Assembly: GCA_902522585.1 (NCBI GenBank)
Contig: CABYWI010000003.1
Location: forward strand, 1 to 48,668
Length of the DNA: 48,668 bases
Origin: an uncultured Alphaproteobacteria bacterium
GTDB taxonomy: Bacteria > Pseudomonadota > Alphaproteobacteria > HIMB59
Direction of reading: 5' to 3'
Part shown: positions 39,362 through 48,668 of the stretch, piece after piece
Layout of the letters: each line of letters starts with the position of its first letter
Numbering within the stretch: position 1 is the first letter of the stretch
Notes under the pieces: model-generated
Database searches by the model: none
Told to the model about the DNA's origin: nothing
What the model saw: only the letters and a program-made list of their open reading frames with translations
Program-made: the position numbers and the translations under genes

Positions 39362-40279
39362 CTAAATATTTAAGATGTGATCAATTTTTTTAATAACTTG
39401 ATTTGGATGAATGTCTTTAACACTTTTTGATTTAATTTTATGAACATTTTTACCTAAAGGATGGCAAGAAAATGAAATTTTATTATCATTTGCTAACCAA
39501 ATTAAGTGCCGATTAGTTAAACCAGCAATATGTGCTGGTCCCGTATCATTGGATATAATTAAACTTGATTTAAGACATAAGTCATAAAAGTCATCAATTT
39601 TAGACTCTTTGATCTTATTTTTTGCAACTGAACATATTTTAATAATTTCATTAATTACACGCTCATCAAGTTTAGAGCCGGTAAGATAAATATCATAATT
39701 TTTATCAGTTAAATAATTAGCAATTGCTCCATAATTATTAGTTGGCCATCTTTTATAGTCTCCTGTTTTAGAGGCGCCAGGTATAAAAATTACATAGGGC
39801 TTTTTTTTATCAACCTTATCTTTTTTTATCATCCAATTTAAATTAGAGGTTTGATAATTATTAATTCCTATTTTACTTAGCTGATCTTTATGATTATCTG
39901 TAATGTGTTGGAGGCCAAGTGGTTTTTGATGATACGTGTAAGTTGAAAATTTTCTTGCTGACAAAATTTTTGCTCTTGTAAAATACTTAATAAAAAAATT
40001 ATAAAATTGTGTTCTTGAAGAATTTTGGAAATCTATGATTAAGTTTATCTGATGTTCGTTAATAAATCCTAATATCTTTGAAATAGATTGAATGATAAAG
40101 CCCCTATTGTCTTCTAAGATAGTATAAACTTCGGGTAACTTCTTCAGAATATTTTTATAATTAGATTGTGTTAAAAGAAATAACTTTGCATCTGGATAAT
40201 GTTGCTTAATACTTTGAATTGAGCCTACAGAAAGAAAGATATCACCCAAGGAGCCATGTTTAATAACAAGAATATTCAT
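39362..40279 (-). CDS. Glycosyltransferase family 9 (heptosyltransferase)
   Basis: MNILVIKHGSLGDIFLSVGSIQSIKQHYPDAKLFLLT, FIPGASKTGDYKRWPTNNYGAIANYL, ISNDTGPAHIAG. Confidence 0.9.
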   Translation of the reverse strand: MNILVIKHGSLGDIFLSVGSIQSIKQHYPDAKLFLLTQSNYKNILKKLPEVYTILEDNRGFIIQSISKILGFINEHQINLIIDFQNSSRTQFYNFFIKYFTRAKILSARKFSTYTYHQKPLGLQHITDNHKDQLSKIGINNYQTSNLNWMIKKDKVDKKKPYVIFIPGASKTGDYKRWPTNNYGAIANYLTDKNYDIYLTGSKLDERVINEIIKICSVAKNKIKESKIDDFYDLCLKSSLIISNDTGPAHIAGLTNRHLIWLANDNKISFSCHPLGKNVHKIKSKSVKDIHPNQVIKKIDHILNI

Positions 40280-41373
40280 AAATTAATTAAATTTTGATAA
40301 ATATTTACAGTGTTTTTACACATTAAGTCTGCGCTATAGTTTTCTTTGACGTAGCTTCTTGCATTTTTTGAAATTTTCTTATGATTATTAATTGCATATT
40401 CCAAAGCTTTAAAAAATGACTTAAAGCTGTTGATATCAAATAAAAGTTTAGAGTTAAAGTTTCCTAGTTGTTCTTTTGTACCCCCCGTATTAGGAGCAAT
40501 AACAGGACAAGAAATAGATAGGGCTTCTGATACCGTTCTTCCGAAACCTTCTGGCCTAATAGAAATATTTATAACTAAAAAACTCAATTCATAAATTTTT
40601 TTTATATCAAGAGTGGGCTTAATAAAATCTATACTTTTATTTAAATTATATTTTTTAATAATTCTATCTACTTTGATTTCATCACTTGAACTATGAGATG
40701 AAATAAATAACAATTTATATTTATCTTTGTATTTTTTTGGCAATTGCAAAAAATAATCAAGCAATAAATCATGACCTTTCCAGCTAGATATACGAGAAGG
40801 AACAAAAAGATAATTATTCTTGTTATACAATATTTTTTTTGATTTAAAATAAGTTATATCTATTCCCCTACTAATTACAGATGACTTCATATTAGGTAAA
40901 AGTAAATTTTCATAACTATCCCGAACAAAATATGAATTAAAAATTATATGATCACCATGTAACAAATGATTATTGTACCAACTTTTCAAAAAATTCTCTG
41001 ATTTGTATTTATTGTGAACACTTGTAACAATCTTGATATCAATTTTTTTTAAAAATTTGATAAGGAAAAAAGCAGGGGCTCTTGATGAAATATGAACCAA
41101 ATTAATTTTTTTTTGTCTAATGAACTTTTTTAAAAATATTTTAATTTTTTTTTGATCGAAAAGGTTTTTAAAACTTAAATTTTTTAGGTAAATAATATCG
41201 AGATTGTCACTTTTCAAATTTTTTTTTGAAGACTCGCATAAAATGAAATTTCTTATCTTCTTTTTATTTAAATATTCTGCAATATTTCTTGCACCTGTCT
41301 CAACTCCTCCAATGCCCATAGAAGGAATAATTTGTAAACATACAAGCTTTTTTATATTCTTTTGAGGTGTCAA
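40276..41373 (-). CDS. Glycosyltransferase family 4 (group 1)
   Basis: VCLQIIPSMGIGGVETGARNIAEYL, SRISSWKGHDLLLDYF, RPEGFGRTVSEALSISCPVIAPNTGGTKEQLG; apparent TTG start. Confidence 0.88.
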   Translation of the reverse strand: MTPQKNIKKLVCLQIIPSMGIGGVETGARNIAEYLNKKKIRNFILCESSKKNLKSDNLDIIYLKNLSFKNLFDQKKIKIFLKKFIRQKKINLVHISSRAPAFFLIKFLKKIDIKIVTSVHNKYKSENFLKSWYNNHLLHGDHIIFNSYFVRDSYENLLLPNMKSSVISRGIDITYFKSKKILYNKNNYLFVPSRISSWKGHDLLLDYFLQLPKKYKDKYKLLFISSHSSSDEIKVDRIIKKYNLNKSIDFIKPTLDIKKIYELSFLVINISIRPEGFGRTVSEALSISCPVIAPNTGGTKEQLGNFNSKLLFDINSFKSFFKALEYAINNHKKISKNARSYVKENYSADLMCKNTVNIYQNLINL

Positions 41374-42092
41374 AATTAAATTACTTTTTAAAAGGCAATA
41401 CCAAAATAGCTTATAGATATTACAAAAGAAGTAAAAAAAGTATCGTATTTATTCATGGTTTGATGTCTGATATGAATGGTAAAAAGTCCACATATTTCAA
41501 TAATTACTGTCGAAGAAAAAAAATATCGTTTTTATGTTTTGATCTTCAAGGACATGGAAAATCAAATGGAGATTTTGTAAATTTTGGAATTGGAGATTGG
41601 TTTACAAATTTAAAAGATCTTTTAAACTATTTAAAAATTGAACAGCCAATATTGATTGGAAGTAGCATGGGTGGATGGGTTGCTATGCTATACGCGCTTT
41701 ATTATCCAAATAAAGTCAAAAAACTTATTGGAGTCGCCCCGGCTCCAGATTTCACAATTGATTTACTATGGAAAGAATTGTCAATGAAAGACAAAAAAAA
41801 AATCAAATCAAATCAAATAGTTGAAAAAAAAGTAACTAATGATTTTATATATAAATATTCACCTAAATTATTTTTGAATAGTGAAAAGTATTTAATTAAA
41901 AATCTAAAAAAAACTTACAATGGTGAAGTGATCTTATTTCACGGAAGTGAAGATTTTACTGTTCCACACAATTATAATGATCAGTTTTATAAAAATAAAA
42001 ATTTTCCAAAGTTAATAAATATAACCCTCAAAAGCGCTGATCACAGTATGTCTGACTCCTTTAGCTTAAAGAATATTTCTATTTTTATTTAA
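41367..42092 (+). CDS. Alpha/beta hydrolase
   Basis: SIVFIHGLMSDMNG, FDLQGHGKSNGDF, LIGSSMGGWVAMLYALYYP nucleophile elbow, HGSEDFTVP; apparent GTG start. Confidence 0.87.
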   Translation: MSKLNYFLKGNTKIAYRYYKRSKKSIVFIHGLMSDMNGKKSTYFNNYCRRKKISFLCFDLQGHGKSNGDFVNFGIGDWFTNLKDLLNYLKIEQPILIGSSMGGWVAMLYALYYPNKVKKLIGVAPAPDFTIDLLWKELSMKDKKKIKSNQIVEKKVTNDFIYKYSPKLFLNSEKYLIKNLKKTYNGEVILFHGSEDFTVPHNYNDQFYKNKNFPKLINITLKSADHSMSDSFSLKNISIFI

Positions 42093-45000
42093 GCAATCTT
42101 ATGATTTTCTTTTACAGGAAAACGTAGTTTATCAATTACTTCATCTGGAACTACATGAACAAACTTAGAAATTTCTTGGTCGAAGTTTTCAATTATGAAC
42201 GCTGCTCTCTTAGACTTTGATTGTTTGTTAAAATCAACTAAAATTTTGAATAGATAGTTTTTCCAATTTTCATCAATAACTTGGTAAGTATCAATATTTT
42301 CTTTATTCATCATTTCTATTAAATTTGTTTGGTCAGAATAAATAAAAGCCGAACCTCCAGTCATGCCGGCACCAAAATTATCTCCGATACTTCCAAGTAT
42401 TATTGCACTTCCACCAGTCATATATTCACATCCATTAGCGCCACATCCTTCAACTACGGCTAGGGCTCCTGAGTTTCTGACACAAAATCTATCACCCGCT
42501 TGACCAGCTGCATATAAAGTCCCGGCAGTTGCGCCATATAAAGTTACATTACCAATTATGACATTTTCATGACTTGGTTGAGTAAATGAACTTCTCGGTT
42601 GTACTATAATTTTTCCACCAGATAGACCTTTTCCAACATAATCGTTTGCATCTCCAAAAACTCTTAATGTTAGACCTTTAACAGCAAATGCTCCTAATGA
42701 TTGTCCTGCAGAGCCTCTCAATTTTAAAGTAACGTGGTCATCAGATAAATTATTCATTCCATAGTTTCTTGTAATAAAAGAGGAGATTTTTGTTCCTATG
42801 GTTCTTAGGGTATTTTGAATATTATAAGTTAATTCAATTTTTTGACCCGATTCAATAAATTGCTTTCCATCTTTTTCAAATAAATCATCGAGAGTTTTAG
42901 GAACTTCATTTCTAAACTTTTCGGAGTGATAGTCATAAATTTTACCATCATCAATTTTTGTAAGGATAGGGTTAAGATCTAGATTGTCCAAATCACTAGA
43001 ACCATAGTGTGCTTGAGATAATAGCTCTGTTTTGCCAATTACATCTTTAAGAGAGGTATAGCCTAAAGAAGCTAAAATTTCTCTGACTTCTTCAGCAACA
43101 AATGAAAAAAGATTAATAACTTTTTCTGGAGTGCCTCCAAATTTTTCTCTAAGTTTTTCATCTTGTGTACAAACACCTACAGGGCAAGTGTTAGAATGAC
43201 ATTGACGAACCATAATACAGCCCATAGCAACCAAAGAGGCAGTTCCGATACCATACTCTTCTGCGCCCAAAATAGCTGCTTTAACAATATCTCTTCCAGT
43301 TTTAATTCCACCATCAGTTCTTAAAATTACTTTGTCTCGTAATCCATTCAATGAGAGAATTTGATGAACTTCACTAATACCAAGCTCCCATGGCAGTCCT
43401 GCATACTTAATGCTTGATTGTGGACTAGCCCCAGTTCCACCGGAGTGGCCTGAAACTAAAATTACATCTGCTTTAGCTTTTGCTACGCCTGCGGCTACGG
43501 TACCTATACCTGACTGGGCAACTAACTTCACACACACTTTTGCATTGGGATTAATTTGCTTTAAGTCGTATATAAGCTGGGCTAAATCCTCAATGGAGTA
43601 TATGTCGTGGTGCGGAGGTGGACTTATAAGTGTAACGCCCTTTGTGCTATGTCTAAGATGAGCAATAAGATCAGTTACTTTAAAGCCTGGTAGTTGACCG
43701 CCCTCTCCTGGTTTCGCTCCTTGCGCAATTTTAATCTCAATTTCGCTACAATTATTTAGATATTCAGCAGTTACTCCAAACCTTCCACTGGCTACTTGCT
43801 TTATAGATGAACTTGGGTTGTCTCCATTTTCTAATTTTGAGTACCTGGCTGAGTCTTCTCCTCCTTCACCACTATCTGATTTAGAACCAATTCTATTCAT
43901 GGCAATGGCGAGTGTCTCATGCGCTTCTGGACTTAAAGCGCCAAGTGAGATACCTGGAGATACAAAGCTTTTTCTAATTTCTGAAATACTCTGAACGTAA
44001 TCTAACTTAAGAGGTTTTTGCGATTCATTGAATTGAAGAAGATCTCTAATATGAATCGGTTTCATATTATAGATTCTTTGAGCATAATTTTTATACAAAT
44101 TATAAGAGTCTCTTGTTACGGCTTCTTGTAACATATGTATGGAAACTCCCTCATAAGCATGTAATTCATTATTTGCTCTAAATCTAAATTCACCACCAAT
44201 ATCCAAAACCACGTTATCAGATTGAAAGGCTGATTGGTGTTGACGTCGAACTCTCTTTTCTAACCCATCAAGTCCTATACCGGATATTCTAGATGACATT
44301 CCGGGAAAAAAGCTCTCGACCATACTTCTGCTTAAGCCGATGATTTCAAAATTTTTACCTCCTCGATAAGAGCTAATAATTGAAATTCCCATTTTACTAA
44401 TAATTTTTCGAAGACCCTTTTCAATTGCTTTTTTATAATTTTTTAAAAGAGTAGAAAAAGAAATATTCTGATAGATGTTTTTATTAAGTCTATCATTAAC
44501 TATGTTTTCAATTAAAGATGCATTAACAGTTGTTGCCCCAACTCCAATTAAAACAGCAAAGTAATGGACATCAAGACATTCAAGAGATGAAACATTTAAG
44601 GAAGTAAATGTTCTAAGGTTATTTTTAACTAAATGACTGTGAACAGCACTAGTCGCTAAAATCATTGGTAAAGCTATTCTGTCTTTAGATATATTTTTAT
44701 CTGTGATGATTAAATGTTGGGAGCCAGACCTTACAGCCTGTTCAGCTTCAGCACAAACACGTTGAATTTCATTTAAAAAATCAGTTTTAGAATTGACATC
44801 ATAAGTACAATCTATCTCTGTAGTAAATTGGTTTAGATGATTTTTGAGAGTTGAGAGTTCATGGTTAAGAAGAACTGGGCTTTCAAGAAGTACAAGATTG
44901 CATTGCTCCGAGTCTTCCTCAACAATATTACCTAAGTTTCCTAAACGAGTTTTTAAACTCATTACAACCTGTTCTCTTAGGCTGTCGATCGGAGGATTGG

Positions 45001-46600
45001 TGACTTGACTAAAATTCTGTTTGAAAAAACTATGTAATCCTCGATATCTTTCTGTAAGCACACTCAAAGGCGCATCATCTCCCATTGAGCCAGTTGCCTC
45101 TTGGCATGTTTTTACCATTGGATCTAAAATTAAATCCAATATTTCTAAGGATAGATTGAAAGATTTTGCCTGCTGATAAAAAAAGGAGTCTTTTTCTAGT
45201 TTTGGTTGGTCAATTTGTTCAGATGCCAGAATTGCGTCTAGTTGTACTGTTTTTTTATTCCAATCTGAAAAATCTTGTCGATTGCTTAAAATATTTTTTA
45301 GCTCTACGCTCTCGTAAAATTTTTTGTCTTTATAATTGATCGCCACTAACTCTCCAGGACCCACACGACCTTTTTTTAAAATATCTTTTTCTTCAATATT
45401 GATCATTCCAACTTCAGAACCTGAGATTAACAAACCATCATTAGTTAAAATGTATCTAAGAGGTCTTAAACCGTTTCTATCCATTCCAGAAATTATCCAA
45501 TCGCCAAAATTTCCACAAACTGCAGCAGGACCATCCCAAGGTTCTATTACTGCGTTACAGTAGGCGTACATATTTTTCAATTCTTCGGACATATCAGGAC
45601 GATTAGACCATGCTTCAGGGATAATCATTGATTTTGCCATTGGTAGGTCACGATCAGTTTGGACTAGTAATTCAAATGCGGCATCTAGAGAAGCTGAATC
45701 AGAAGCATCTGAGTCTAAAATAGGTTTAAGATCATTAATTCTTTCATTAAAAAAAGGGTGTGTAATTCTTGGCTCATGGGCACTCATCCAATTAATATTA
45801 CCTTTGAGTGTATTAATTTCTCCATTATGAGCTAGAACCCTAAATGGCTGTGCCAAAGACCAAGTAGGGAAAGTATTAGTGGAATAACGTTGATGGTAGA
45901 TAGCAAACTTAGATTTGAAGTCAGGATCTAAAAGATCAGGATAAAACTCAGATAACTGCTCTGCTAGAAACATGCCTTTGTAGACAATAGTTTCAGTTGA
46001 TAAGGAGCAAATATAAAAGTCATTTATATTTAATGCCTTAATTTTATTTTCAATTCTTCTTCTTGTTAAATAAAGTCTTTTTTCTATATTTTCGTGAGAG
46101 TCTTTTGGAGTAAAAATTATCTGTTCAATTTCTGGTTTAGTAAAGTTAGCTTTTTCACCTATGATTTCTGTATTGACTGGTACTTGTCTCCATCCATACA
46201 AACTCATTCCGGCTTTTATGATTTCATATTCAACTATTGCTCGACACTTTTCTTGAGCTCCAAAATCCCTTTTGGGAAGAAATATCATTCCAACACCAAG
46301 TAAGTTATCATGTTCAGCTAGATGACCGGTTTTAGTAACTTGTTTACTAAAAAATGAGTGTGAGACTTCGAGCATAATACCTGCGCCATCTCCAGTTTTG
46401 CCGTCAGCATCAACAGCTCCTCGATGAAAAACTGCCTTAAGAGCCTCCACTCCTTTTTCAACAATATCTCTCCTGGATTCGCCTTTGATATCTGCGACTA
46501 ATCCAACACCACAATTGTCATGTTCATAGCTATCTTTATAAATGTGGTTCTTCTTAAGAAGCTCTCTATATTTGATAAAATCTTTTATTTCTTGACACAT
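42089..46600 (-). CDS. gltB: Glutamate synthase large subunit
   Basis: 1503 aa; DNCGVGLVADIKG class II amidotransferase start, HQRYSTNTFPTWSLAQPFRVLAHNGEINT, GEGGEDSARY, KPGEGGQLPGFKV, CHSNTCPVGVCTQ. Confidence 0.98.
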   Translation of the reverse strand: MCQEIKDFIKYRELLKKNHIYKDSYEHDNCGVGLVADIKGESRRDIVEKGVEALKAVFHRGAVDADGKTGDGAGIMLEVSHSFFSKQVTKTGHLAEHDNLLGVGMIFLPKRDFGAQEKCRAIVEYEIIKAGMSLYGWRQVPVNTEIIGEKANFTKPEIEQIIFTPKDSHENIEKRLYLTRRRIENKIKALNINDFYICSLSTETIVYKGMFLAEQLSEFYPDLLDPDFKSKFAIYHQRYSTNTFPTWSLAQPFRVLAHNGEINTLKGNINWMSAHEPRITHPFFNERINDLKPILDSDASDSASLDAAFELLVQTDRDLPMAKSMIIPEAWSNRPDMSEELKNMYAYCNAVIEPWDGPAAVCGNFGDWIISGMDRNGLRPLRYILTNDGLLISGSEVGMINIEEKDILKKGRVGPGELVAINYKDKKFYESVELKNILSNRQDFSDWNKKTVQLDAILASEQIDQPKLEKDSFFYQQAKSFNLSLEILDLILDPMVKTCQEATGSMGDDAPLSVLTERYRGLHSFFKQNFSQVTNPPIDSLREQVVMSLKTRLGNLGNIVEEDSEQCNLVLLESPVLLNHELSTLKNHLNQFTTEIDCTYDVNSKTDFLNEIQRVCAEAEQAVRSGSQHLIITDKNISKDRIALPMILATSAVHSHLVKNNLRTFTSLNVSSLECLDVHYFAVLIGVGATTVNASLIENIVNDRLNKNIYQNISFSTLLKNYKKAIEKGLRKIISKMGISIISSYRGGKNFEIIGLSRSMVESFFPGMSSRISGIGLDGLEKRVRRQHQSAFQSDNVVLDIGGEFRFRANNELHAYEGVSIHMLQEAVTRDSYNLYKNYAQRIYNMKPIHIRDLLQFNESQKPLKLDYVQSISEIRKSFVSPGISLGALSPEAHETLAIAMNRIGSKSDSGEGGEDSARYSKLENGDNPSSSIKQVASGRFGVTAEYLNNCSEIEIKIAQGAKPGEGGQLPGFKVTDLIAHLRHSTKGVTLISPPPHHDIYSIEDLAQLIYDLKQINPNAKVCVKLVAQSGIGTVAAGVAKAKADVILVSGHSGGTGASPQSSIKYAGLPWELGISEVHQILSLNGLRDKVILRTDGGIKTGRDIVKAAILGAEEYGIGTASLVAMGCIMVRQCHSNTCPVGVCTQDEKLREKFGGTPEKVINLFSFVAEEVREILASLGYTSLKDVIGKTELLSQAHYGSSDLDNLDLNPILTKIDDGKIYDYHSEKFRNEVPKTLDDLFEKDGKQFIESGQKIELTYNIQNTLRTIGTKISSFITRNYGMNNLSDDHVTLKLRGSAGQSLGAFAVKGLTLRVFGDANDYVGKGLSGGKIIVQPRSSFTQPSHENVIIGNVTLYGATAGTLYAAGQAGDRFCVRNSGALAVVEGCGANGCEYMTGGSAIILGSIGDNFGAGMTGGSAFIYSDQTNLIEMMNKENIDTYQVIDENWKNYLFKILVDFNKQSKSKRAAFIIENFDQEISKFVHVVPDEVIDKLRFPVKENHKIA

Positions 46601-48015
46601 TATGAAGCTTTCTTTTTAACTAATTTATTTTCTAGATATTGATGAATAGATTTAGCTACTTCTCTACCATCATGTATTGCCCATACTACAAGAGATGCTC
46701 CTCTAACGATGTCTCCTGCTGCAAATACTTTTGGGTTACTTGTTTGAAACTTTTTAAAGTCTACTTTTATTGTATTCCAACTAGTTAACTCTAAATCTGT
46801 ACCAAAATTTTGGTTGAGATCTTCTGGCTCAAATCCAAGGGCCTGAATAATAAGATCACTTTTAATTTGTTTTTCAACGCCTGTATCAATGGGTTTACGT
46901 CTACCCGTCTCATCCGCCTCTCCTAAAGTTGCAACTTTGTAGGCAAGACTAGATGCAGATTTATCTTGTGAAATGATTTTAGAAGGAACAGAAAGCCAGT
47001 TGAATTTTATTCCTTCCTGTTCAGCATTTAATACTTCTCTTGCAGATCCAGGCATATTTTCTTTATTCCTTCGATACAGACATGTTACTTCTTTTGCTTT
47101 TTGTCGGATAGCTGTTCTGACACAATCCATCGCAGTATCCCCACCACCAATTACAACAACATGTTTATCTTTTGCATCTAAAAATTTATTTTTCGATGGG
47201 GTATCCCCTAAACCAACCCTATTACTTTCAATTAAAAAATCTAATGCAGGAAGAGAATTTTCAATATTGTTAGTCTCAATATCTAATTGCCTAGCTTTGT
47301 AAACGCCAGTAGCAACGAGTATTGCATCATAATCTTTTTCAAGTTCTTGAAAGGATATGTGTTTTCCTACTTCTTTATTTAAATGAAATTTTACTCCGCT
47401 TTCTGATAGCCATTCAGTTCTTCTCTCTACGACACTTTTATCTAATTTGAAGTTAGGTATTCCATAAATCATTAAACCACCAGCTCGATCATTTTTTTCA
47501 AAAATATCTACAAAATAACCTTGTTTTACCAAGTAAAAGGCTGCCGCCATACCAGCTGGGCCAGACCCAATAATTGCAATTTTTCGATTATTAGGACTTG
47601 TTGAATGGCTTTTTTCTATCCATCCTTTTTCCCATGCTACTTCAGTTAAATATTTTTCAAGATTACCTATTGTGATTGCACCAAAGCCAGCTTGTTCAAC
47701 AACACAATTTCCTTCACATAATCTATCTTGAGGACAAACCCTTCCACAAACTTCTGGGAATGCATTTGTTGAAGTTGAAATTTCATAAGCCTCCTTCAAT
47801 CTGCCCTCTGCTATATATTTTAACCAATCAGGAATATTATTGTTTAGAGGACAGTGGATTTGACAGAATGGAACACCACATTGAGAGCATCTAGATGACT
47901 GCTCAACAGACGTATTTTGATCAAACTGTCTGTAAATTTCTTGAAAATCCTTTATTCTTTTTTCAGGATCTGTTTTATCAGGATTCTGTTGATTTTTTTT
48001 ATGAAACTCTAACAT
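46600..48015 (-). CDS. gltD: Glutamate synthase small subunit
   Basis: SRCSQCGVPFCQIHCPLNNNIPDWL, CGRVCPQDRLCEGNCV, IIGSGPAGMAAAFYL; TAATG overlap with gltB. Confidence 0.97.
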   Translation of the reverse strand: MLEFHKKNQQNPDKTDPEKRIKDFQEIYRQFDQNTSVEQSSRCSQCGVPFCQIHCPLNNNIPDWLKYIAEGRLKEAYEISTSTNAFPEVCGRVCPQDRLCEGNCVVEQAGFGAITIGNLEKYLTEVAWEKGWIEKSHSTSPNNRKIAIIGSGPAGMAAAFYLVKQGYFVDIFEKNDRAGGLMIYGIPNFKLDKSVVERRTEWLSESGVKFHLNKEVGKHISFQELEKDYDAILVATGVYKARQLDIETNNIENSLPALDFLIESNRVGLGDTPSKNKFLDAKDKHVVVIGGGDTAMDCVRTAIRQKAKEVTCLYRRNKENMPGSAREVLNAEQEGIKFNWLSVPSKIISQDKSASSLAYKVATLGEADETGRRKPIDTGVEKQIKSDLIIQALGFEPEDLNQNFGTDLELTSWNTIKVDFKKFQTSNPKVFAAGDIVRGASLVVWAIHDGREVAKSIHQYLENKLVKKKAS

Positions 48016-48110
48016 GATAATAAAATATTACTTTTTAAACATAATTTTTAAAAGAAAAGAATTTATATTGACTAATTAAAATTATGTAAATATTTATTTG
48101 ATAATAATTT

Positions 48111-48668
48111 ATGACTATTCACTATCTTTTTTATGCTTTTTATTCGATTATTCAAGGTGTCACCGAATTTATTCCAATTAGCTCAAGTGGCCATCTTAAT
48201 TTGCTAGAGTTATTGTACAATAAAAGCGATACACGAAATTATTTATATGAAACTACTGCCCATTTTTCATCTTTATTGGCATTAATATTATATTTATTTA
48301 AGCAAAATCATCTTAAATTTAATAACATCAAACTAAATTTTATTCCGATTGCATTAGCTACAATTCCGGCAATCATTGTCGGCGCATTCCTCAAAATCTT
48401 TAATTTAAGCTTTTTTAGCCTTCAAATTATTGGCTATACTTCAATTTTGGGAGGAATATTACTTTACTTATCAGATTTGAAAATTTTTCAAGTAATAAAA
48501 ATTTCTAACATAAAAATAAAATTTTTTGTGGCAGGTTTCTTTCAATGCCTTGCTTTTTTACCTGGCTTCAGTAGATCTGGAAGTTGTATAATTGCTTTTA
48601 GATTGATGGGGGAGGATAGGAAAAACTCATCAGTAATGAGTCTTTATTTGGGAATTCCAATAATTCTT
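48111..48668 (+). CDS. uppP: Undecaprenyl-diphosphatase (UppP/BacA), truncated by window end
   Basis: MTIHYLFYAFYSIIQGVTEFIPISSSGHLNLLELLY and LPGFSRSGSCIIAFRLMGEDRKNSSVMSLYLGIPIIL; no stop before window end, so missing from the ORF track. Confidence 0.93.
   Translation, partial: MTIHYLFYAFYSIIQGVTEFIPISSSGHLNLLELLYNKSDTRNYLYETTAHFSSLLALILYLFKQNHLKFNNIKLNFIPIALATIPAIIVGAFLKIFNLSFFSLQIIGYTSILGGILLYLSDLKIFQVIKISNIKIKFFVAGFFQCLAFLPGFSRSGSCIIAFRLMGEDRKNSSVMSLYLGIPIIL

Noticed and set aside
46973-47302. 109 aa ORF antisense to gltD
   Set aside because: Opposite conserved gltD sequence, no independent evidence of coding.
1-48668. CRISPR arrays, IS elements, prophage or toxin-antitoxin modules
   Set aside because: No regularly spaced repeats, transposase/integrase ORFs, phage genes or toxin-antitoxin-like small gene pairs recognised.

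Overview
AT-rich, densely packed chromosomal window that looks like a streamlined marine alphaproteobacterium (SAR11/HIMB59/AEGEAN-169-like; the taxonomy is inferred). (1) About 1-17.6 kb is a sugar-catabolism island: split transketolase, FrcBCA-type sugar ABC transporter with an FrcK-like kinase, xylulokinase, D-lyxose isomerase, two PfkB kinases, RbsD/FucU mutarotase, ROK kinase, phosphofructokinase and several oxidoreductases. It holds seven sugar kinases in total. (2) About 17.6-28.4 kb is a methylated-amine/C1 island: 2OG-oxygenase-like protein, heterotetrameric sarcosine oxidase soxBDAG, a dimethylglycine/sarcosine-dehydrogenase-like flavoprotein, an MTHFR-like protein and a DMSP-demethylase-like gene (dmdA). 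The dmdA-like gene is split by an apparent 1-nt frameshift in a poly-T run. (3) About 28.4-48.7 kb is mostly core genes: ribA-like, rmuC, LPS-type glycosyltransferases, tRNA-Ser(GGA), lepA, pheT/pheS, rplT/rpmI/infC, gltB/gltD and a uppP gene truncated by the window edge. I saw no CRISPR array, IS element, prophage or rRNA. I found no clearly unprecedented system. The best leads are the dmdA frameshift, the kinase-rich pentose cluster and the oxygenase linked to sarcosine oxidase.
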